Assembly: GCF_963518785.1 (NCBI RefSeq)
Contig: NZ_CAUQKJ010000013.1
Coordinates: 1 to 25,229, forward strand
Source of the DNA: an uncultured Campylobacter sp.
Lineage (GTDB): Bacteria > Campylobacterota > Campylobacteria > Campylobacterales > Campylobacteraceae
Direction: 5' to 3'
Length of the DNA stretch: 25,229 nucleotides
Numbering within the stretch: position 1 is the first letter of the stretch; each line of letters opens with the position of its first letter. This document shows, piece by piece, positions 6,798 to 14,067 of this stretch. The translations under genes and the position numbers were made by a program. The notes under the pieces were generated by a model. The model was not told where the DNA came from. It saw only the letters and a program-made list of their open reading frames with translations, and made no database searches.

Positions 6798-9700
6798 ATG
6801 AAGACATTTTTTAGTATGGAGTGCGCGTCAGTGATGCTACTGATTTTGGCGCTAGCCTGTGCAATCGCTACTTTTGTAGAGACCGCTTACGGCACGGAAG
6901 TAGCTTGGGCGATGGTTTATTCTACTGCGTGGTTTGGCGCGCTGATGGTGCTTTTGGGAGTAAATTTAACCTACAATATCTATCGCTACCGCATGATTAA
7001 ACTTCGCACGCTGCCTGCGCTAATCTTTCACGTAAGCTTTTTGTTTATGCTTGCTGGAGCGATTTTGACGAGATATTTCGGCTTTGAGGGCAATATCCAT
7101 ATAAGAGAGGGCGGCGAGAGCTCGATCGTAACGACCAAAGACGAGGTCGTTCAACTTCTTACTTTAGGCAGCGACGGCGAGTTTATATCTGCTGACGAGA
7201 GCAAATTTTTAAACGGCGCAGGACGGATGAACTTCGATCTCAATCTAGACGTAGAGGGTAGGATCGCAAATTTAAAATTTAAAGAGCTAATAGAACACGG
7301 CGAGCTAAAATGGGTGCAAGATCCGACCGGACAGGCTCCTGCGCGCGTGGAGTTATTATTTTCCAACAATGTTGGCAGCCAAAATGTCTCCTTGCAATCA
7401 GGCGAAAGCATGGATATAGGCGAGCTTAGTATCACTTTTAACGCAGAGCCTAAAAGTAAGAATTTCATCTACATAAAATCTAAAGACGGCAAATTCTATC
7501 TAAACTCAAGCCTTGATATAAACGCCACTAAAATGGCTGATATGAGCACTGCGCCGCTTAAGAAAAACGAGGATAATCCTCTAGGCAATCTCTCGCTTTA
7601 CAACTTCGATGGGATAAATTTTGCCCCTGTTAGCCTGCTTAGCTCAGCGGTTGATAAATTTGTCCCGGTCGATGCGAATTTACCGGGCGAGCCCGGTGTC
7701 GTCGCTACGCTAAGCTTTGCGGGGCAGAGTCGCGAAATCTACGTGCCTAGGGATTCGCATGGCGCTAGCTACAAGGTAGGCGATAAGAATTTCATCGTAG
7801 CCTTGGCGCCAAAGATGCTTCATCTGCCTTTTAAAATCGCGCTTCGCGACTTTGTGATGGATCGCTATCCAGGCACCAATTCGCCCTCCGGATATAAAAG
7901 CGAAATCACGCTAAAAGACAGCAATACGAGCTTTGATTATGATATTTTTATGAATCACGTGCTCGATTACGGCGGATACCGATTTTTCCAAAGCTCATAC
8001 GACACGGATGAGCGCGGTACCGTGCTTTCGGTCAATAAAGACCCCGGCAAAGTTCCAACTTACATCGGTTATTTTTTGCTTTGTGTAGGGATGTTTTTTA
8101 ACTTTTTTAATCGGGGCTCGCGCTTTTTCAAGCTTTCGCGCTTAATTAGCGAAAATACGCATCTTGCTCGAGAAAAAGATGTAAATTCTAAAAATTCGGC
8201 GTCTAGCTCGGTGCCCGCAAGCTCTGCAGAAAACTCTGCATCAAAACGCGCCAAAAAATCGCGACGCGGTACCAAAGGCGCGGCATTGGCATTAGTAGGC
8301 GCGTTGGCTTTGAGTTTGGCCGCATTGTATCCTAGCACAGCAAATGCCGAACAAAACTCTACGACTCAAAATTCTACTTCGCAAAATTCCGCCTCAAATG
8401 CAGCCACAGAAAATTCCGCGCCGCAAAATCCGGCTAGCGTGCAAAATTCTACTTCGCAAAATTCTGCGCAGAATTCCGCCGTTGAAAATTCCAATCAAAG
8501 CTCCACTCCGCAAGAATCTGCAGCGGAGCAAGACTCCGTCCCGCCGCATAATTTTTCTACTATGGGAGGCGAGCTAGCTGTGCCGAAATTCGATCCTAAA
8601 TTTAGCGAAGATCTAGCAAGCCTCGTGATTCAGGGATTTGATGGGCGAATGGAGCCTTTCGATACCGTTTCTAGGGAGCTTTTAAATAAAATTTACCGCG
8701 CCGACGACTACAAGGCGCCAAATGGCGAAATTTTAAACCATAACGCCGCTGCGCTTTCGTTTATGCTAAATCAAAGCTACTGGAGGCGTGCGCCGATTAT
8801 CAAGGTTAGCGAGCCGGAGCTTAAGAAAATTCTAGGTATGGATGAGAAGCAAAGCCACGCTAGCATGATGGATTTTTTTGAATTTAAAGGTGGCGAGAGT
8901 TATTACAAGCTCGATAAAATGGTCGAGGAGATCAATCGCAAGCCTTTGGGCAATCGCGGCGTGCTAGATAAAGAGATCATCAAGGTAAATGAGCGCGTAA
9001 ACGTCTTTTACTCGGCGTTTATGGGGGATTATTTTAGAATTATTCCGGTTAAGAACGCTAAAAATAACGAGTGGCTTTCGCCGCTATATCTAGGCGATGC
9101 GCTGGATCAAAACGAATCAACTGAAGTTAAAAAGATGATGGGAATATTCGTTTCGTCCGTGGTCTATGCCCAAGAAAGCGGGGATTGGAGCGGCGCGGAA
9201 AAGATGCTAAGCTACGTCAAAAAATACCAGGCACAAAACGGCGCAAACTTAATGCCTAGCGAAAGCGCGATAAAATATGAAATTTTATTTAATAAGGCTA
9301 AAATTTTTTCTCGCCTCTTTCCGATCTACACTATCTCGGGATTTTTGCTTCTGATCTTTATCTTTTTGCGAATGATGAAGCCTGCTCTTCGCTTAGGCGG
9401 CGCGTTTAAGCTCGTTTATATCGTAAATATCGTCGCTTTCATCGCGCATACTGCAGGTCTTGCGCTGCGCGGCTACGTCTCGGGGCACGCGCCGTGGAGT
9501 AACTCCTACGAATCGCTCATCTACATCGCGTGGGCGCTGTCGCTAAGCGGAATATTTTTCTCGCGCAAATCCGCGATCTCGCTGGCGCTTACTTCGATAA
9601 TGGCGGGCATAACGCTGATGGTGGCGCATCTTAGCGACATCGATCCGCAGATTACCAATCTCCAGCCGGTTCTAAAATCGCACTGGCTTACGATCCACGT

Positions 9701-10220
9701 CTCGGTAATCACCGCGAGCTACGGATTTTTAGGCCTTTGCATGCTGCTTGGAATTTTTACCCTCGTTATGTTTTTATTCGACAAGAAAAACCCCGAGATC
9801 GCGCGCAATATCACGGAAGCCACACATATCAACGAAATGTCGATGATCCTAGGGCTTTGCTTGCTGACGGTGGGTAACTTCCTAGGCGGCGTGTGGGCGA
9901 ACGAAAGCTGGGGGCGCTACTGGGGCTGGGATCCGAAGGAGACCTGGGCGCTCATTACGATTTTCATCTACGCGGTGGTAGTGCATTTTAGATTTATGCC
10001 TAAGCTCAATAATCAATTCGCCTTTGCCGTAGCGTCGATGTTTGCATATTTTAGCGTCATAATGACCTATTTTGGCGTAAATTTCTACCTAAGCGGCATG
10101 CACTCCTACGCTAGCGGCGAGCGCATTCCGGTGCCTGGTTGGGCGTACGTGATGGTTGCTTCGATGGTGGCTCTTGCGATCGCGGCGTATTTCCGCTCGG
10201 GCAAATCGGCTAGGCTTTAG
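6798..10220 (+). CDS. ccsBA: Fused cytochrome c biogenesis protein CcsBA (ResB-ResC)
   Basis: 1140 residues. System II cytochrome c synthase: carries haem across the inner membrane and attaches it to CxxCH motifs in the periplasm. The N-terminal CcsB/ResB half begins with LALACAIATFVETAYGTEVA and further membrane helices, then a large periplasmic domain (about 90-420) and a helix at about 420-440. The CcsA/ResC half starts near residue 835 and carries the tryptophan-rich WWD haem-handling motif (WGRYWGWDPKETWALI, about 1037-1052), with candidate haem-ligand histidines in SGHAPWSNSYES, LTIHVSVITA and GMHSYASG. The two halves are joined by a basic stretch, one helix (about 494-512) and an Asn/Ser/Gln-rich low-complexity linker (about 516-585). 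Campylobacters normally have this single-chain form. It probably serves PetC and other c-type cytochromes. Confidence 0.95.
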   Translation: MKTFFSMECASVMLLILALACAIATFVETAYGTEVAWAMVYSTAWFGALMVLLGVNLTYNIYRYRMIKLRTLPALIFHVSFLFMLAGAILTRYFGFEGNIHIREGGESSIVTTKDEVVQLLTLGSDGEFISADESKFLNGAGRMNFDLNLDVEGRIANLKFKELIEHGELKWVQDPTGQAPARVELLFSNNVGSQNVSLQSGESMDIGELSITFNAEPKSKNFIYIKSKDGKFYLNSSLDINATKMADMSTAPLKKNEDNPLGNLSLYNFDGINFAPVSLLSSAVDKFVPVDANLPGEPGVVATLSFAGQSREIYVPRDSHGASYKVGDKNFIVALAPKMLHLPFKIALRDFVMDRYPGTNSPSGYKSEITLKDSNTSFDYDIFMNHVLDYGGYRFFQSSYDTDERGTVLSVNKDPGKVPTYIGYFLLCVGMFFNFFNRGSRFFKLSRLISENTHLAREKDVNSKNSASSSVPASSAENSASKRAKKSRRGTKGAALALVGALALSLAALYPSTANAEQNSTTQNSTSQNSASNAATENSAPQNPASVQNSTSQNSAQNSAVENSNQSSTPQESAAEQDSVPPHNFSTMGGELAVPKFDPKFSEDLASLVIQGFDGRMEPFDTVSRELLNKIYRADDYKAPNGEILNHNAAALSFMLNQSYWRRAPIIKVSEPELKKILGMDEKQSHASMMDFFEFKGGESYYKLDKMVEEINRKPLGNRGVLDKEIIKVNERVNVFYSAFMGDYFRIIPVKNAKNNEWLSPLYLGDALDQNESTEVKKMMGIFVSSVVYAQESGDWSGAEKMLSYVKKYQAQNGANLMPSESAIKYEILFNKAKIFSRLFPIYTISGFLLLIFIFLRMMKPALRLGGAFKLVYIVNIVAFIAHTAGLALRGYVSGHAPWSNSYESLIYIAWALSLSGIFFSRKSAISLALTSIMAGITLMVAHLSDIDPQITNLQPVLKSHWLTIHVSVITASYGFLGLCMLLGIFTLVMFLFDKKNPEIARNITEATHINEMSMILGLCLLTVGNFLGGVWANESWGRYWGWDPKETWALITIFIYAVVVHFRFMPKLNNQFAFAVASMFAYFSVIMTYFGVNFYLSGMHSYASGERIPVPGWAYVMVASMVALAIAAYFRSGKSARL
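8367..8464 (+). repeat. In-frame 23-bp direct repeat inside the ccsBA linker
   Basis: CAAAATTCTACTTCGCAAAA plus TTC occurs exactly at 8367-8389 and again at 8442-8464, 75 bases (25 codons) apart, encoding QNSTSQNS both times. Shorter copies of CAAAATTC or GAAAATTCC fill the rest of the linker. The unit length keeps the frame, so copies could be gained or lost without breaking the gene. Confidence 0.8.
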
Positions 10221-10893
10221 ATAGACGGGCTCAAATTTTAGAATAATAATTTTGAAATTTCGCCTAGATTTCGCAGTTTGCCGAGGCTTTAGGGATTTAT
10301 GAAATTTATCTTTAAATTTTGGCTAGGCTTTGAAATCCCGCAGAATTTTATAGAATTTTATGGCTCACGATTGCGCTAAATTTTGAAATTTTGCATCGCG
10401 ACAGAATTTTTTGATGCTTGAAATTTTAAGACGTCGTAAAATTTTAATGATTTGGAATTTGCACCGCTATGGGATTTTAATGTTTTAAATTTTACTTCTA
10501 GTAGAATTTTTTCATACGACGGAAGCGCGACGTAATTTAGAATTTTAAAATTTCAGCTAGCGCGCTAGTGCAAAATTCGCCCCGCCGCTACCATAGCCGA
10601 GCAGTGAAATTTTAAAATTTGATTTTATAAATTCTATGCTCATTTTTAAATTTAAAATTTAAAATCTCGCGCTTTATGAAATTTTATTTATGATGTCGAA
10701 ATTTTAAAATTCCGTACGCCATTGTCGCAATAACTCTTGCGCGACAAAATTTTAAAATTTTAAATTCCGCGCCATGATAGAATATGATAGAATTTGAAAA
10801 TTTATAAAATTTTAAACTGCGAAAACGCCTCACCAGGCATTAAAATTATCTTAAAATATAATTTAGCTTGTAAGGTTAAGCTAAATTTCTGCT

Positions 10894-10930
10894 TATAATC
10901 ATATTGATTTAATCTTTATTTGGCTAAAAT
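10894..10930 (+). promoter_or_regulatory. petABC promoter candidates
   Basis: Two -10 boxes precede petA: TATAAT at 10894-10899 (in TCTGCTTATAATCAT) and TAAAAT at 10925-10930 (in TTTGGCTAAAATTG), the latter 36 bases before the ATG. Upstream T-rich tracts fit Campylobacter promoters, which lack a -35 consensus. AAAGG at 10956-10960 is the ribosome binding site. Confidence 0.5.
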
Positions 10931-10946
10931 TGACGCTTGTCAATTT
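10927..10946 (+). promoter_or_regulatory. Inverted repeat overlapping the petA -10 box
   Basis: AAATTGAC-GCTT-GTCAATTT, 8-bp perfect arms with a 4-base spacer, starts inside the proximal -10 box and covers the expected transcription start. It could be an operator for a dimeric repressor or a 5' hairpin of the transcript. The inverted repeat is seen; the role is inferred. Confidence 0.4.
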
Positions 10947-10966
10947 CTTAATTTGAAAGGATAAAG

Positions 10967-11473
10967 ATGTCTGATCTAAAACAGGATAGACGAGGCTTTA
11001 TCGGGCTTACTTTCGGTGCGGTTGCCGCTGTGGGTGGCGTTTTCGCACTCGTGGGGATGAAGAAATCGTGGGATCCGTTACCTAGCGTGCGCGCCGCCGG
11101 CGTTACCACGGTAGATTTAAGTCCGATCAAAGAGGGTGAGCTGTATCAAACACAGTGGCGTAAAAAGCCGATTTTCGTGCTTAAAAAGACTGCCGATATG
11201 CCTAAAAACGATGCCCGTGACGTCGTCGTAGGGGATGCTAGATATACGCTTTGCATCGGCCTTTGCACCCATTTAGGCTGTATTCCTAGCTACAAGCCAT
11301 CGACGCAACAATTCATCTGTGCATGTCACGGCGGGATTTTCGATGCTAACGGCGTAAACGTGTTCGGTCCGCCGCCGCGTCCTATGGATATACCGCCCTT
11401 TAAAATCGACGGAACGAAACTCGTTTTAGGCGAAGAGGGCCCCGAATACCAAGCCCTAAAGCAGAAAGCATAG
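10967..11473 (+). CDS. petA: Ubiquinol-cytochrome c reductase, Rieske iron-sulfur subunit
   Basis: 168 residues. A twin-arginine-type N-terminus (QDRRGFIGLTFGAVAAVGGV) acts as signal and membrane anchor. The 2Fe-2S cluster motifs are CTHLGC and CACHGG, both complete with the two Cys-His pairs, followed by the Gly/Pro segment FGPPPRPMDIPPF that packs against the cluster. The protein accepts one electron from quinol at the Qo site of cytochrome b and passes it to cytochrome c1. It is the first gene of petABC; petB follows after 9 bases. The clear ribosome binding site supports this start. Confidence 0.96.
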   Translation: MSDLKQDRRGFIGLTFGAVAAVGGVFALVGMKKSWDPLPSVRAAGVTTVDLSPIKEGELYQTQWRKKPIFVLKKTADMPKNDARDVVVGDARYTLCIGLCTHLGCIPSYKPSTQQFICACHGGIFDANGVNVFGPPPRPMDIPPFKIDGTKLVLGEEGPEYQALKQKA

Positions 11474-11482
11474 GAGGCGCAG

Positions 11483-12742
11483 ATGGCACATATAAGAAAA
11501 GCTACGGGAGTTTGGGATTGGTTCGACCAAAGGCTCGCCGTAACGAAATTTTTCAAGGTGATGGTAAGCGAGTATTGGATTCCTAAAAATATCAGCTTCC
11601 TTTGGGCGATGGGCGTTATTTTGATGACGCTATTTATAGTTTTGTTCGTTAGTGGACTAATGCTCGTGATGTATTATAAGCCAGATGTCAATTTGGCATT
11701 CGATAGCGTAAATTTCACGATTATGAAGGAGGTCGAATACGGCTGGCTATGGCGACATATCCACGCAGTATCGGCGTCGGTGGTGTTTTTGATATTGTAC
11801 ATTCATACTTTAGTAGCTATATATTACCGCTCGTATAAGCAAGGGCGAGAGATGATTTGGGTAAGCGGAATGCTGCTTTTCATCATCTTTTCGGCGGAGG
11901 CTTTTAGCGGCTATATGCTTCCATGGGGGCAGATGAGCTACTGGGCAGCGATGGTTATTACGAATTTATTCGGTGGAATTCCCGTAGTTGGCGATGCGAT
12001 AGTCGAATGGATTCGTGGCGATTATGCCGTAAGCGATCCGACGCTGACGCGATTTTTTATGCTTCATGTCTGTTTGCTGCCTCTCGTGGTGGTTGCGGTG
12101 CTGGCAGTGCATTTTTATTCGCTTAGATTTCCGCATGTAAATAACCTAGACGGCGAGGAGATTGACTTTGAGCTCGAGGGCGAGAAGTATCTGCAGGGCA
12201 AAACTAGCGAAAGCAAGGTAATTCCGTTTTGGCCGGGCTTTTTGGCGAAGGATTTTTTCTATGTCAGTATCTTTATGATATTTTTCTTTTATCTGATCGG
12301 CTTTCACTTCGATTTTGCGATGGATCCGATAAATTTCGAGCCGGCAAACAGCCTCAAAACCCCGACGCATATCTATCCGGAGTGGTACTTCCTTTGGGAG
12401 TATGAAATTCTGCGCGGATTTTACTTCGACGTAGGACCGCTTAAGGCCGCCGATATCGGGCTTATCGCCTTTGCCTTCGCTGGAGTTTCGCTGTTTTTTA
12501 TCCCACTATTTGATCGCAGCAGCGTAGTAGCCCCCGCGCACAAAAACAAGGCGTTTTTCATTTGGTTTTGGGTTTTGGTAATCGACATGATCCTGCTTAG
12601 CCTTTTCGGCAAGCTCCCTGCAGACGGCGCGGAGCTTGGTATCGAAAATAAATACTGGGGCTTTGCTTTATCGATCATCTATATCGGATTGCTTGTCGTA
12701 GTACTTCCGCTAATTACAATCGCAGAAAGAAAGAGGGTATAG
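11483..12742 (+). CDS. petB: Cytochrome b subunit of the bc1 complex
   Basis: 419 residues, polytopic. The haem-binding helices carry His pairs (WRHIHAVSASVVF with YIHTLVAIYY; MLHVCLLPLVVVAVLAVHFY). The Qo-site loop is LPWGQMSYWAA and the PEWY motif lies in YPEWYFLWEYEILRG, both needed for quinol oxidation. About eight to nine membrane helices are visible, as in full-length cytochrome b rather than the split b6/subunit IV form. AGGAGG precedes the ATG, and petC starts 2 bases after the stop. It catalyses quinol oxidation with bifurcated electron flow. Confidence 0.96.
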   Translation: MAHIRKATGVWDWFDQRLAVTKFFKVMVSEYWIPKNISFLWAMGVILMTLFIVLFVSGLMLVMYYKPDVNLAFDSVNFTIMKEVEYGWLWRHIHAVSASVVFLILYIHTLVAIYYRSYKQGREMIWVSGMLLFIIFSAEAFSGYMLPWGQMSYWAAMVITNLFGGIPVVGDAIVEWIRGDYAVSDPTLTRFFMLHVCLLPLVVVAVLAVHFYSLRFPHVNNLDGEEIDFELEGEKYLQGKTSESKVIPFWPGFLAKDFFYVSIFMIFFFYLIGFHFDFAMDPINFEPANSLKTPTHIYPEWYFLWEYEILRGFYFDVGPLKAADIGLIAFAFAGVSLFFIPLFDRSSVVAPAHKNKAFFIWFWVLVIDMILLSLFGKLPADGAELGIENKYWGFALSIIYIGLLVVVLPLITIAERKRV

Positions 12743-12744
12743 CC

Positions 12745-13848
12745 ATGAAAGAGATAAGAACCCTAATCTTAGTGCTTTTTTGTGTGGGAATTTTATACTG
12801 GTTTATCGAGCCTTATGCTCATACTAAGCTCAGTCCGCACACCGATCCGGTAAATTATGACTTTGCAGCAGGCGATACGGCTTTAGCCGCGCATAACGTA
12901 GCCGCAGCAGAAAGCGCTTTGGCCGCAGCAGAAAAGGGCGGAGATGAGACGATGATAAAAAATTCTAAAAAAGCCCTTGCTAGTGCGAAAGAGCAACAAG
13001 ACAAAACGGTGCTTTTTTGGGATGAGATAAATAAAATAGGTCTTAGCAAAGGCGATGCCGTGCGCGGCGCCGAAACCTTTACAAATGCAGGCTGCACCGC
13101 ATGTCATGGAGTAAAAAGTGCAAATATCCCCGCTCCTATGGACGCAGCAAGCGCTAGTGCCGCATACGGCGTCAATCCTCCGGATCTTAGCAGTGCAGGC
13201 TATCTATACACCGATAAATTCTTAGCTGCACTCATCAAAGATCCAATCATGGCTCTTAAGCTAGATCAGAAATTTGGCGACGAAAAGCCTTTTCCGATGC
13301 CCGGGTTTTTCGGTGCAGGCGGTGATCTAAATCAAGAGATCGCCGATATCGTAGCCTATCTAAAGTCGCTCGCTCCTAGCGAGGATAAACTAATCGCCTC
13401 TGAGGCTGCTGCTAGCGGTATCAAGCAAGGCACCGAACTAAACGAAGCGCAGAAAAAATTCCTTTTAAGTAAGGCGGTTTTTGAGGATGCTTGTCTAAGA
13501 TGCCACGACGTCAAATATGATAAGCTCTTTGCATCCAGCGATAGGGCTAGCCTGGCTGCGTATATGGGCTCGACGCCTCCTGATCTTTCGATGATGATCC
13601 GTTCTAAGGGCGCCAACTATCTGCACGAGTTTATCAATGATACGCAAAAGAAGCTTCCAGGCACTTCGATGCCGCGCGTAGGCTTGAACGAAAACGCTGA
13701 AGCCAAGGTCGTGGAATATCTAGCTGACGTAGGCGATAGCAAAAAAGCCGAGCGTGAAGCTACAACCATAAATATTATGATTTATTTCTTGATCCTTTCT
13801 GTTTTTGCAGGTCTTTGGAAAAGTAAAATTTGGTCGAAACTTCATTAA
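12745..13848 (+). CDS. petC: Di-haem cytochrome c1 subunit of the bc1 complex
   Basis: 367 residues. An N-terminal membrane segment (about 5-22) is followed by an Ala-rich, probably coiled-coil stretch (about 32-88). Then come two cytochrome c domains with haem motifs CTACH (about residues 116-120) and CLRCH, each followed by a candidate Met ligand region (FPMPGFF and GTSMPRVG). A C-terminal helix (about 344-360, INIMIYFLILSVFAGLW) anchors it. Two haems per chain is the pattern of epsilonproteobacterial PetC, combining the roles of cytochrome c1 and a second c-type domain. Both haems would be attached by the CcsBA encoded upstream. Confidence 0.94.
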   Translation: MKEIRTLILVLFCVGILYWFIEPYAHTKLSPHTDPVNYDFAAGDTALAAHNVAAAESALAAAEKGGDETMIKNSKKALASAKEQQDKTVLFWDEINKIGLSKGDAVRGAETFTNAGCTACHGVKSANIPAPMDAASASAAYGVNPPDLSSAGYLYTDKFLAALIKDPIMALKLDQKFGDEKPFPMPGFFGAGGDLNQEIADIVAYLKSLAPSEDKLIASEAAASGIKQGTELNEAQKKFLLSKAVFEDACLRCHDVKYDKLFASSDRASLAAYMGSTPPDLSMMIRSKGANYLHEFINDTQKKLPGTSMPRVGLNENAEAKVVEYLADVGDSKKAEREATTINIMIYFLILSVFAGLWKSKIWSKLH

Positions 13849-13855
13849 AATTTTA

Positions 13856-13884
13856 GCAGTCGGAGTAAAATCTGACTGCCTTTT
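13856..13884 (+). terminator. Intrinsic terminator of petABC
   Basis: Stem GCAGTCGGA / TCTGACTGC (9 bp with one G-U pair), loop GTAAAA, followed by CTTTT. It lies 8 bases after the petC stop and is the best classic terminator in the window. Confidence 0.75.
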
Positions 13885-13966
13885 AAAATTCCGCCATATC
13901 CTAAATTCTATTAAATTTTATCTATCAAAAAGCTCTTGCAATTGAGAATTTAGCCGCTTTCGTGCT

Positions 13967-14016
13967 TTATGATAACCGCTTTTTTTATTACTTTTTAAGA
14001 TTTTTCTACATATAAT
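13967..14016 (+). promoter_or_regulatory. Promoter of the iron-uptake cluster, possible Fur half-site
   Basis: TATAAT at 14011-14016 follows T-rich DNA, a typical Campylobacter promoter, about 50 bases before the FTR1 gene. TTATGATAAC at 13967-13976 resembles half of a Fur-type site; I see no second half. In C. jejuni the homologous cluster is iron-responsive, so Fur control is plausible but not shown here. AAGAAGG at 14056-14062 is the ribosome binding site. Confidence 0.4.
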
Positions 14017-14067
14017 TGCCACTCAATTTTGAAATTTAATGTATGAATTCAACTCAAGAAGGTTCAG

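Larger units (their letters stand above)
10221..10966 (+). other. 746-bp AT-rich gene-free stretch upstream of petABC
   Basis: No open frame worth reporting on either strand. The stretch is built from repeated words AAATTTTAAAATTT, GAATTTTATAGAATTTTA and AAATTTTGAAATTTT, for example at about 10,541, 10,607, 10,697 and 10,747. These are self-complementary, so any transcript would form weak AT hairpins. No clear terminator for ccsBA was found. The petA promoter lies in the last 75 bases. Confidence 0.6.

Noticed and set aside
8344..8577. 77-codon frame inside ccsBA
   Set aside because: It is an alternative frame of the repeated linker; its Lys/Arg/Ile repeats come from the same AAAATTC words.
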